From Thermoplasmata archaeon (GTDB lineage: Archaea; Thermoplasmatota; Thermoplasmata; Thermoplasmatales; Thermoplasmataceae), in the NCBI GenBank assembly GCA_021811635.1, contig JAJZNS010000034.1, positions 1-30,438 on the forward strand: a stretch of 30,438 bases of DNA, in the 5' to 3' direction. A program made the position numbers and the translations under genes. The first letter of the stretch is position 1, and the number at the start of each line of letters is the position of its first letter. This document shows, piece by piece, positions 15,815-22,478 of the stretch. The notes under the pieces are model-generated. The model was not told where the DNA came from and searched no databases. It saw only the letters and a list, made by a program, of their open reading frames with translations.

Positions 15815-16474
15815 TTGAAACCTGAGGACCAGATATTATCCGCTGCATCAATGCTGGAGGCACGTTACGGGGATCTGAATTGGTGGCCGGGGGAATCCAG
15901 AGATGAAATCCTCATAGGGGCGATACTTACGCAGAACACCTCTTGGGAAAACGTTGAAAAAAGTCTTTCGGAACTGCGAAAAAGAGGGATGCTGGACATC
16001 CGGGTCATTGCGGAAACAGATGAAAACGTCCTATCTGGTTTGATCAGAAGCTCTGGTTTTTACCGAATAAAAGCAGCGAGGCTCATTGCGGTGTGCAGGT
16101 CTATTGCTGCGGCCGGAGGTTTTGAATCTCTGGAAAAGAAGACCACCATGGAGGCGGAGGATTTCCTACTGGCACTGAACGGAATTGGTGGCGAAACCGC
16201 CGAGAGCATACTATGCTACATACTTGGCAGAGAAGTTTTCGTAGTTGACAGGTATACCACCAGGATATTTTCCAGGCTTGGCATGGACAATGCCATCCAC
16301 AGAAACTATATCAGATCACTTGTAGAGAAGACCATTAAAGGCAAAGGATCCATGAAGAACTTCCATGCAACGCTTGTGCAGCTTGGAAAGGAACATTGCC
16401 GATCCAGACCCTATTGCAATGGTTGTCCCCTCAGCAGAATGTGTGAATACTTTCAGAGGGTTACTTCGCCGTAG
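15815..16474 (+). CDS. HhH-GPD DNA glycosylase, EndoIII/MagIII-like
   Basis: Base-excision repair glycosylase of the endonuclease III superfamily, 219 residues. The start WWPGESRDEILIGAILTQNT with NVEKSL resembles the MagIII/3-methyladenine branch. The helix-hairpin-helix is LNGIGGETA (121-129) and the catalytic aspartate is D145 in VVDRYTTRI. The endonuclease III lyase lysine in that hairpin is replaced by E127, so the enzyme is probably monofunctional, removing alkylated or mismatched bases without cutting the strand. An iron-sulfur motif follows: C195, C201, C204 and C210 (Cx5Cx2Cx5C, one residue shorter in the first gap than the usual Cx6). Substrate cannot be told. TTG start chosen; ATG at 15851 is the alternative. 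The last 22 bases overlap the convergent aIF2 gamma gene. Confidence 0.86.
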   Translation: MKPEDQILSAASMLEARYGDLNWWPGESRDEILIGAILTQNTSWENVEKSLSELRKRGMLDIRVIAETDENVLSGLIRSSGFYRIKAARLIAVCRSIAAAGGFESLEKKTTMEAEDFLLALNGIGGETAESILCYILGREVFVVDRYTTRIFSRLGMDNAIHRNYIRSLVEKTIKGKGSMKNFHATLVQLGKEHCRSRPYCNGCPLSRMCEYFQRVTSP

Positions 16475-17670
16475 CCGACGAGACGCCATCTGTTCATTAT
16501 TCTTCTACCTATGGCTACCCTTTCCTTATCATAAGCGGCTACAGGATACTTTAACTGTATTTCTGCCACGTTGTCCCTGAGGCTATTTACTATGCCCACG
16601 GTGTTCGCAGTACCCACTGTAAGCATTAGGCTCTCCTTTGTCCTGATCGGATCGACCTTCTGCTCCTCCTCTGAACCTACCACCCTCTTCAGCAGGTGTG
16701 CATCAATCCTCAATGTGGATGTTGCCATTGGTATCTTTCCTGGCAGTCCAAGCACCCGCCCGGTAAGTGAATCCGCCTTAGTAAGGAAAGGATCGAGTTC
16801 AGTGCCAACCGCTGCGAGCCCTCCAGGATGTATGCGTTTGTATTCATTCTTTCCCGAGTGAAGGGAGACTACCCTGGTGTAGAGATTTTCCCAGACCTGG
16901 TTCTTGCCCCTGGTAAACTGCAGGCCGGGAGAGATTTCAATTTCATCGCCTATGTTCAGTACCCCTCTCACCAGTGAACCGCCGAGAACGCCACCTTTAA
17001 GTTCAGAAGGACCAGCGCCCGGTTTGTTGATATCGAAGGACCTTGCAACGTACATGAAAGGGGTGTCGGCCTCATTAACCGCAGGAGGTGGAATCTTTTC
17101 TATTATAGCATGGAGAAGCACATCTATGTTGATGTTGTGATAAGCACTCACGGGGATTATAGGTGCACCTTCTGCCACGCTTCCCTTGATGAAATCAAGT
17201 ATCTGACGGTGGTTCTTTTCTGCCCCTTCTCTGGTGACAACATCTATCTTGTTCTGTACCACGATGATGTTTCTTATCCCCATTATGTCCAACGCTGTAA
17301 GATGTTCCCTGGTCTGCGGCTGCGGGCACTTCTCATTTGCAGCGATAACCAGGATAGCACCGTTCATTATTGAGGAACCTGACAGCATGGTAGCCATAAG
17401 GGTCTCATGCCCTGGGGCGTCTACAAACGATAAAACCCTTTCCAGGGAACAGTTATCAGCAGACCTTTCTCGGCTGAAATGCTCTTTACCTGTTTCATCA
17501 ATGCACTTATATACTGGAGTATCTGCGTATCCCAGCTTTATGGATATGCCTCTCTTGATCTCTTCGGAATGTACATCAGTCTTGATGCCTGTCAGCGCCT
17601 TTGTAAGCGTGCTCTTGCCATGGTCGACGTGGCCAACCATTCCAATGTTGACTGATGGTTGTGGAAGCAT
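16453..17670 (-). CDS. eif2g: Translation initiation factor aIF2 gamma subunit
   Basis: GTPase subunit of aIF2 that brings initiator Met-tRNA to the ribosome, 405 residues. Motifs: P-loop GHVDHGKS (13-20), switch I RGISIKLGYAD (40-50), DAPGHE (84-89) and VQNKIDVV (G4). Two beta-barrel domains follow (from about residue 205, with FDINKPG and GGVLGGSLVRG). The zinc knuckle, usually two CxxC pairs, is reduced here to single cysteines at 56 and 74, so it probably does not bind zinc. The ATG overlaps the last base of the S6e stop (TAATG), with AAGGAAAG upstream, so the two genes form an operon, a common archaeal arrangement. Convergent 22-base overlap with the glycosylase. Confidence 0.96.
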   Translation of the reverse strand: MLPQPSVNIGMVGHVDHGKSTLTKALTGIKTDVHSEEIKRGISIKLGYADTPVYKCIDETGKEHFSRERSADNCSLERVLSFVDAPGHETLMATMLSGSSIMNGAILVIAANEKCPQPQTREHLTALDIMGIRNIIVVQNKIDVVTREGAEKNHRQILDFIKGSVAEGAPIIPVSAYHNINIDVLLHAIIEKIPPPAVNEADTPFMYVARSFDINKPGAGPSELKGGVLGGSLVRGVLNIGDEIEISPGLQFTRGKNQVWENLYTRVVSLHSGKNEYKRIHPGGLAAVGTELDPFLTKADSLTGRVLGLPGKIPMATSTLRIDAHLLKRVVGSEEEQKVDPIRTKESLMLTVGTANTVGIVNSLRDNVAEIQLKYPVAAYDKERVAIGRRIMNRWRLVGYGEVTL

Positions 17671-18056
17671 TACTTGCTTTCCTTCGCTGTGCTTTCTTCA
17701 ATAGTACCCGGTCCGTACTGAACTATAACAAGATTGAGCTGGGCGATGTCAGGTCCGATGAGGGAACCTCTGAATGTGATCTTTCTCCTGACTCCCTTCT
17801 TGCCACGTTCGCCCGTTCCATATGGAGTAAGAAGTTTCTTCTTCCCCTGAAGGGCCAGGTCCTTTCGCATGGGAAACCCGTCCGCAGTAGTTCCGCCCGT
17901 GATCTTCATTCTGTATCCCGGGAGTTCAAAGAATATTCCGTCCACTTCCTCGCCAATCTTCCTGCCAGTGAGGGAGTTCAGGTTGTCTGATGAAATTTCC
18001 TTCTTAAATGACTTACCGGTTTTCCTGTCTGCAATAACAGCGAGAGACTTTGCCAT
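17670..18056 (-). CDS. rps6e: Ribosomal protein eS6
   Basis: Small-subunit ribosomal protein S6e, 128 residues, typical for archaea. The pattern GKSFKKEI, GRKIGEEVDG, the basic PMRKDLALQGKKKLL, YGTGERGKKGVRRKITFRG and a C-terminal IVQYGPG region match the family. The last residues are polar. The gene leads an operon with aIF2 gamma, overlapping it by one base. A TATA-like TTATAAA (18101-18109) would start a leader of about 22 bases holding a 13-base palindrome, so unlike most first genes in the window this one is probably not leaderless. Confidence 0.95.
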   Translation of the reverse strand: MAKSLAVIADRKTGKSFKKEISSDNLNSLTGRKIGEEVDGIFFELPGYRMKITGGTTADGFPMRKDLALQGKKKLLTPYGTGERGKKGVRRKITFRGSLIGPDIAQLNLVIVQYGPGTIEESTAKESK

Positions 18057-18067
18057 TTCAAATATCC

Positions 18068-18080
18068 GCTCTTGAAGAGC
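18068..18080. promoter_or_regulatory. Palindrome in the rps6e leader
   Basis: Thirteen-base odd-centred inverted repeat GCTCTTGAAGAGC, about 12-24 bases before the rps6e ATG and within the predicted leader. Six-base arms around one base could be an operator or a short hairpin near the ribosome site. Confidence 0.4.
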
Positions 18081-18100
18081 TACCAGTGATTTTTTCCATG

Positions 18101-18109
18101 TTTATAACA
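18101..18109 (-). promoter_or_regulatory. Possible TATA element of rps6e-aIF2 gamma
   Basis: TTGTTATAAA on the minus strand, placing a start near 18079, about 22 bases before the rps6e ATG. Confidence 0.5.
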
Positions 18110-18502
18110 ATTCTCTAATGAAGTTGCAATGGAATTCTTATCCATGAGCAGGAAGTAAATCCAAATTCTGATTCTCTTCCAGGTCAAGGAATCTTTACCT
18201 GACTCCTGCTTGCATCTGTAATCCAAAAACAAAAATTATCTTGGGAGTCCCCCGGATACCGTATCTTTTTTCTTTTCTGGAATGCCCTGCTCAACCGGTT
18301 CGAAGAGACCGTTCTCCTCTTTGATAACTCCCCCTGCAGGGAATTCCGCACTGATTCATCATTCCTGCCATTTTTTCAGGTTACAGGAAGGACTTTTGAT
18401 CCTGGGCTCTTTTTCCTAAGTGCCCCGTCAATTGGCTAAAGAAAAATCCTGGCCCATTGCACGGTCATTATCGATCCACAATAAAACAGAGAACGAATAT
18501 CC
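18110..18502. other. Gene-free stretch between rps6e and kae1-bud32
   Basis: About 390 bases without a confident gene. It contains a pyrimidine-rich centre (near 18262-18280), a minus-strand open stretch with protein-like composition described separately, and a TTCGAA near 18298-18303 that is not part of a tRNA T arm I can close. An extended frame of kae1-bud32 runs into it from 18420 but is not coding by my reading. Confidence 0.4.
18236..18355 (-). pseudogene. Possible coding remnant without a start
   Basis: Thirty-nine codons open on the minus strand from just after a TGA (18356-18358) to a TAA (18236-18238), reading ISAEFPAGGVIKEENG then LFEPVEQGIPEKK and ending GGLPR. About two thirds of the codons begin with a purine, as in real genes here, but there is no ATG, GTG or TTG. 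A nearby ATG (reading MAGMMNQ) lies just upstream in another frame, so a one-base shift would join them into about 46 residues. It may be the decayed 3' end of a gene, a frameshifted small gene, or chance. Confidence 0.25.
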
Positions 18503-18512
18503 GTTAAATAAG
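18503..18512 (+). promoter_or_regulatory. TATA element of kae1-bud32
   Basis: GTTAAATAAG centred 26 bases before the GTG at 18534, which supports that GTG as a leaderless start and argues against any upstream start. Confidence 0.6.
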
Positions 18513-18533
18513 CTGCAACGCTATGGAAATGAA

Positions 18534-20123
18534 GTGATCACTCTCGGAATAGAAGGGACTTCCCATACAGTCGGCGCAGGGATAGTCAGGGATAATACTA
18601 TTCTTTCCTCAATTACGCACGTTTATGCCCCCAGGAAGGGGGGGATACAGCCCAGGGAGGCTGCAAATCATCATTTTGATCACATTAAGGATGTGGTCGA
18701 TGAAGCATTCAGGGTGGCCTCGATAGTCCCCGAAGATATTGATCTTGTCTCGTTTTCGCGCGGGCCGGGGCTGGGACCATGCCTGAGAGTTGCAGCAACA
18801 GCCGCGAGAGCTATTTCGCTGAAGTTCCGGAAGCCGATTGTAGGTGTTAATCATGCAATGGGCCACCTGGAAGTGGCTCGGGCTGCCTCGGGTTTTACTG
18901 ACCCTGCTGTCCTATATGTTTCTGGAGGCAACACACAGGTGATAATGCATAGCCTGGGCTTCTACCGGGTTTTCGGGGAAACAATGGACATAGGCCTGGG
19001 AAACATGCTTGATAAACTGGCAAGGGGGATGGGGTATGCTTTTCCTGGAGGCCCGGTTATAGAGAGGCTCGCATCAGAGGGAAATAACCTGCTGGATTTA
19101 CCATATTCTGTCAAGGGGATGGATACGGCGTTTTCAGGGATACTCACTGCAGCACAGAAGCATCTAATGGATGGAAAAAGCAGGGAGGACGTTTCCTACA
19201 GCGTACAGGAAACCACCTTTTCCATGGTTCTGGAATGCCTTGAAAGGGGGCTTAGGCACATGTCGAAGGATGAAATCATACTCACAGGCGGTGTGGCGAT
19301 CAACAAAAGATTCAGGGAAATGTTCAGCGACCTTGGGAAGTCACTGGGAATAAGGTACTATGCTGCTGAACCCCAACACTGCGGAGACAACGGGGCAATG
19401 ATTGCGATAGCGGGAAGCCTGATTTACCGGTCATCGGGATCTGACAGACTTGAGGACACATGGGTAAACCAGAGATTCAGGATCGACGAAGTTCCCGCTC
19501 CCTGGATAGAAGAGAAATGGAACCCAAAACCCTCAATGGAAGGGGCAGAGGCCAGCCTAACTGAAGAGATTTTCAGAGGAAGAAGGGCGTTAAGAAAACA
19601 GAGACTGGCCAAGAGTTACAGGATACCGGAACTGGACCACAAGATCAGGAAAGCAAGGATCCTGCAGGAATTCCAGGTTATTCACGCGTTAGACAGGGCA
19701 GGTATCAGAGTGCCGGTAGTCTATGGATTTGACCCTGTCAGCAAAAGTCTGATAATTGAGCGAATAGAAGGAAGACAGCTGAGGGACATTTCCAGAACAG
19801 GTGAATTTCAGGATATATTGAATGCGCTCATCTCGATAGTGTCCAGGATGCACAGATCCAGCATTTCTCATGGAGATCTCACCCTGAGCAACATAATGAT
19901 TGACCGGAATGGGAAACTCGTCCTGATTGACCCGAGCATGGGTACCACAGATGCAACAGACGAGGAAAAGGCGGTTGATCTGTTCCTGCTGGAGGAATCA
20001 ATGAGAAGCAGCGGTATCTCAGATCCAGAATCAGTTGAGGCGATCTATAATAAACTGGATGGAGGTAACAGGTCAGTGATTGAAAAGCTCAATCTGCTGA
20101 AGAAAAGGAGGCGATATGTCTGA
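18534..20123 (+). CDS. kae1-bud32: Kae1-Bud32 fusion of the KEOPS complex
   Basis: Bifunctional KEOPS protein making threonylcarbamoyl-adenosine (t6A) at position 37 of ANN-decoding tRNAs. The Kae1 half (about 1-325) has ASKHA features: LGIEGTSHTVGAGI at the start, the metal-binding histidines in GVNHAMGHLE, YVSGGNTQ and GGVAINKRFREM. The Bud32 atypical kinase/ATPase half (about 345-529) has HGDLTLSNIMI and the metal aspartate in LVLIDPSMG; the residues after that aspartate are PS where most family members have FG. GTG at 18534 is chosen: VITLGIEGTSH begins exactly where the family begins and the TATA fits. From it the protein is 529 residues. The fused form occurs in Thermoplasma, methanogens and halophiles. 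The stop overlaps the next gene. Confidence 0.95.
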   Translation: MITLGIEGTSHTVGAGIVRDNTILSSITHVYAPRKGGIQPREAANHHFDHIKDVVDEAFRVASIVPEDIDLVSFSRGPGLGPCLRVAATAARAISLKFRKPIVGVNHAMGHLEVARAASGFTDPAVLYVSGGNTQVIMHSLGFYRVFGETMDIGLGNMLDKLARGMGYAFPGGPVIERLASEGNNLLDLPYSVKGMDTAFSGILTAAQKHLMDGKSREDVSYSVQETTFSMVLECLERGLRHMSKDEIILTGGVAINKRFREMFSDLGKSLGIRYYAAEPQHCGDNGAMIAIAGSLIYRSSGSDRLEDTWVNQRFRIDEVPAPWIEEKWNPKPSMEGAEASLTEEIFRGRRALRKQRLAKSYRIPELDHKIRKARILQEFQVIHALDRAGIRVPVVYGFDPVSKSLIIERIEGRQLRDISRTGEFQDILNALISIVSRMHRSSISHGDLTLSNIMIDRNGKLVLIDPSMGTTDATDEEKAVDLFLLEESMRSSGISDPESVEAIYNKLDGGNRSVIEKLNLLKKRRRYV

Positions 20124-20680
20124 TTCACCTGGTCACAAGCAATGAGCACAAGTACAGGGAAATTAAGAGCTACATGGATTCTGAGGGAATAAGGATAGAC
20201 TGGATCAGGATGAAGTATGATGAAATCCAGGAGGATACTGTATCCAAAATCTCATTGAAAAGCATGGAGTTCCTGAAGGGAAGGATAGAGGGGGACTTTT
20301 TCATAGAGGATACCGGGCTTTTCATTGAAAAACTCGGGGGCTTTCCTGGCCCCTACGCCTCATATGCCCAGAAAACGATCGGCAACAATGGCATAATTAA
20401 ACTCCTGGGTGGCAATACTTCGCCGGCTTATTTCGAAACCTGCGCCACTCTACTCCTTGACGGCATGACAAGTCAGTTCACTGGGGTTCTAACCGGTTCA
20501 ATCTCCAGGGAACCCAGGGGAAGTTCCGGATTCGGCTATGATCCTATCTTTATCCCTGAGAATGAAACCAGGACGCTGGCCGAGATGAATCTCAACGAAA
20601 AGAACTCCATTTCCCACAGAATAAGAGCACTTGCGCAGATGCTGGCATACATCCGCTCAAGGGAAAGTCTGATGCAATGA
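20120..20680 (+). CDS. ITP/XTP pyrophosphatase (HAM1/RdgB family), CTG start
   Basis: House-cleaning nucleotidase removing inosine, xanthosine and related triphosphates, 186 residues from the start proposed here. The first ATG (20174) would remove the conserved N-terminal strand and loop, read upstream as LIHLVTSNEHKYREI, which binds the nucleotide in this family. No ATG, GTG or TTG exists in that upstream stretch. A CTG at 20120 sits seven bases after GGAGG and overlaps the kae1-bud32 stop as CTGA, the same geometry as the ATGA and GTGA overlaps elsewhere in the window. Further motifs: FIEDTGLFIEKLGGFPGPY, SSGFGYDPIFIPE and the C-terminal NSISHRIRAL. A one-base sequencing error after the ATG at 20116 is the alternative, since it would give an ordinary start. 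Confidence 0.85.
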   Translation: MIHLVTSNEHKYREIKSYMDSEGIRIDWIRMKYDEIQEDTVSKISLKSMEFLKGRIEGDFFIEDTGLFIEKLGGFPGPYASYAQKTIGNNGIIKLLGGNTSPAYFETCATLLLDGMTSQFTGVLTGSISREPRGSSGFGYDPIFIPENETRTLAEMNLNEKNSISHRIRALAQMLAYIRSRESLMQ

Positions 20681-20705
20681 GCATCCAAAATCAGCTTCTG
20701 CCGAA

Positions 20706-20715
20706 TAATTTAAAA
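20706..20715 (+). promoter_or_regulatory. TATA element of the small membrane protein gene
   Basis: AATTTAAAAT centred about 29 bases before the ATG at 20740, giving a leader of roughly three bases. Confidence 0.5.
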
Positions 20716-20739
20716 TGGCATGTAGTTTATGGGTGAACG

Positions 20740-21108
20740 ATGGATATAAGAGAATATAAACCCATAATTTACCTGGTTATACTTGCTGCGAGCCTGATTT
20801 TCATGATAATCACCATAAACGACCTGATTTTTCTTAACGGCTCGTTCAGGGATGCTGGCCTGAGTCTTTTATCGCTTGGAAACTGGGAATACTGGATATT
20901 CGCGGTTTCTTTCGTCCTGACACTTCTTTTCGGATACATGTTCTTCACAATCCTCAGGGACGCCAGAAAATTCTACGCCATTGTTGAAAATGGCAACAAG
21001 CTATCGCTTTCAAAGAACCTGCGGGAAATGCAGGAGATTGCAAAGAAGCTTGGTGGCAACTATGAGAAAAAGCTCGCAGAAGCAACCAAGCGATGGAATG
21101 TACGATAA
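20740..21108 (+). CDS. Small two-pass membrane protein, function unknown
   Basis: Not recognised. It has 122 residues with two clear membrane segments, about 9-27 (IIYLVILAASLIFMIITIN) and about 51-71 (YWIFAVSFVLTLLFGYMFFTI), joined by a loop of about 23 residues. The C-terminal 50 residues are charged and probably helical (REMQEIAKKLGGNYEKKLAEA), positive overall, which places them and the short N terminus in the cytoplasm. It has its own promoter and converges with speE across a six-base gap. It looks like a lineage-specific membrane protein; no partner is suggested by position. Confidence 0.75.
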   Translation: MDIREYKPIIYLVILAASLIFMIITINDLIFLNGSFRDAGLSLLSLGNWEYWIFAVSFVLTLLFGYMFFTILRDARKFYAIVENGNKLSLSKNLREMQEIAKKLGGNYEKKLAEATKRWNVR

Positions 21109-21114
21109 CCGGCT

Positions 21115-21933
21115 TCAGCCAATGATCTTTTTGACGAATTCCGGCAGTGAAAAGCACCCTTTGAGAACGTCCCCGTTGAAATACCTGCCAGGCCTTACGT
21201 CCTCTATCCCGCGTCCTCTGGACGAATTCATTGTAAATGACCAGAAGCCGCTAGGATAGGTGGGAATGAAAGCCACGTAGGTCATGGAGCCGGTAAAGGC
21301 TGATCTTATCCCTTCATTTGCCTTACTTAGAGCGAACGGCTGATAATACGGCGATCCTGACTGTGTCACTATTACGCCTCCCTTGTTAAGCCTTCTGGAC
21401 GCGTCCCTGTAAAATGCCGGATTGAACAGCCCCTCCGCAGGGCCGACCGGATCTGTGGAATCAATAATGATCAGATCGAATTTTTCCTTTGATTCCTTCA
21501 TGTACTTAATCCCGTCCCCGATTATGAGTTCCACCTTCGGGTTATTGAAAGATTTTGCCACTTCCGGGAAAAACCTCCTGGAAAGTTCCACCACGTGGTT
21601 GTCAATTTCCACATTCACTATCCTTTCAAGTCCAAGATCAAGAAGCCTGAGCGCAGCACCTCCATCTCCTCCGCCTATTATGAGGGCAGACTTCGGGGCC
21701 GTCTCTGCCATGTAAAATGGTACCATGGTGATCATTTCATGATAGATGTATTCGTCATTTTCGGCCATTTGAACCGTTCCATCGATTGTCAGAAGTTTTC
21801 CAAAATCATACGTATCGAAAATATCAATCCTCTGGAAATCTGTCTTGACGGAAAGCAACTGATCCCTCACCCTGAACGAAAGTTGCAGGTTATCCGAATA
21901 ACGCTCAGAAAACCAGTTTTCTATCAACTTCAT
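21115..21933 (-). CDS. speE: Spermidine synthase (aminopropyltransferase)
   Basis: Transfers an aminopropyl group from decarboxylated S-adenosylmethionine to a diamine or polyamine and releases methylthioadenosine. It is 272 residues from the chosen start. The N-terminal beta domain begins [17 protein letters not shown]. The Rossmann domain has [15 protein letters not shown] (85-99) and [17 protein letters not shown], which contains the catalytic aspartate region, and [13 protein letters not shown] contacts the substrate. ATG at 21933 is chosen over the upstream ATGs because GATTAAATATG (21952-21962) lies about 25 bases away and would abolish 21954 as a start. Polyamine preference (putrescine, agmatine or longer) cannot be told. 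mtnP and mtnA, which recycle the by-product, are in the same window. Confidence 0.94.
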   Translation of the reverse strand: MKLIENWFSERYSDNLQLSFRVRDQLLSVKTDFQRIDIFDTYDFGKLLTIDGTVQMAENDEYIYHEMITMVPFYMAETAPKSALIIGGGDGGAALRLLDLGLERIVNVEIDNHVVELSRRFFPEVAKSFNNPKVELIIGDGIKYMKESKEKFDLIIIDSTDPVGPAEGLFNPAFYRDASRRLNKGGVIVTQSGSPYYQPFALSKANEGIRSAFTGSMTYVAFIPTYPSGFWSFTMNSSRGRGIEDVRPGRYFNGDVLKGCFSLPEFVKKIIG

Positions 21934-21951
21934 CAGTGTCAATGTAAAGTT

Positions 21952-21962
21952 CATATTTAATC
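21952..21962 (-). promoter_or_regulatory. TATA element of speE
   Basis: GATTAAATATG on the minus strand, centred about 24 bases before the ATG at 21933 (leaderless). Confidence 0.6.
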
Positions 21963-22127
21963 GTTCTTTCCTGAGGATAACTGCTATCCGGCAACTAGCC
22001 AATTCTTCTGGAATCACGTAGAATTATATCCCGGTGGAATAATTATAAATATATTCTGATTTTTATGTTAATAGTGTAATTGCTCAAAACGTTTAGTTTA
22101 GCAATGTCCAGTAATAGCCGGATAAAA

Positions 22128-22139
22128 ATATTTAAATAG
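22128..22139 (+). promoter_or_regulatory. TATA element of the HTa gene
   Basis: ATATTTAAATAG, preceded by GGATAAAA. It would start transcription near 22159, giving a leader of about 14 bases that contains GGGG as a ribosome site, a combination suited to strong expression. A second A/T-rich element at 22146-22155 could give a leaderless start instead. Confidence 0.55.
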
Positions 22140-22172
22140 TATTATGTGTATATTCTTTTTGGGGTAACCCAA

Positions 22173-22442
22173 ATGGTAGGCATAAGCGAAATATCTAAAA
22201 GCGTGTCGAAGAAGACCAACACAACGCAGCGCGTGGCAAGGGGAGTCATAAAGAATTTCCTTGACACAATAATATCTGAAGCGGACAGGGGATCGAAGAT
22301 TAACCTTGCAGGGTTTGGAATCTTCGAAAGGAGAAAGCAGAGCCCGAGGAAGGCCAGGAACCCGCAGACAAAGAAAATAATCGATGTCCCGGCAAAGAGA
22401 AAGTTCGTCTTCAGGGCATCAAGCAAGGTAAAATACAAGTAA
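22173..22442 (+). CDS. hta: HU-family chromatin protein HTa
   Basis: DNA-binding protein of the bacterial HU/IHF family, 89 residues, which in Thermoplasma coats the genome in place of archaeal histones. The sequence is the HTa type: MVGISEISKSVSKK at the start, dimer core around NLAGFGIFERR (44-54), DNA-binding arm with KARNPQTKK (60-68; P64 is the intercalating proline) and C-terminal KFVFRASSKVKYK. ATG at 22173 is preferred over the upstream ATG (22146) because it matches the family start and has GGGGT eight bases before it. No acidic or cysteine residues of note. HTa is thought to have entered the lineage from bacteria. It stands alone, upstream of gcvPA. Confidence 0.97.
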   Translation: MVGISEISKSVSKKTNTTQRVARGVIKNFLDTIISEADRGSKINLAGFGIFERRKQSPRKARNPQTKKIIDVPAKRKFVFRASSKVKYK

Positions 22443-22449
22443 ACAGCAA

Positions 22450-22459
22450 AAGCATATCT
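22450..22459 (+). promoter_or_regulatory. Possible TATA element of gcvPA
   Basis: AGCATATCTA centred about 25 bases before the ATG at 22479, eight bases after the HTa stop. It suggests a separate, leaderless gcvPA message. Confidence 0.45.
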
Positions 22460-22478
22460 ATCCTTGCAATCCCGGATT

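Noticed and set aside
18290..18320. TTCGAA resembling a tRNA T loop
   Set aside because: No closing T stem, acceptor or anticodon arm could be built around it.
18110..18502. Possible RNase P or SRP RNA in the long gap
   Set aside because: None of the conserved sequence blocks of either RNA was recognisable on either strand.
18420..18533. 38-codon N-terminal extension of kae1-bud32
   Set aside because: Family homology begins at VITLGIEG, and the TATA at 18503-18512 lies inside the extension.
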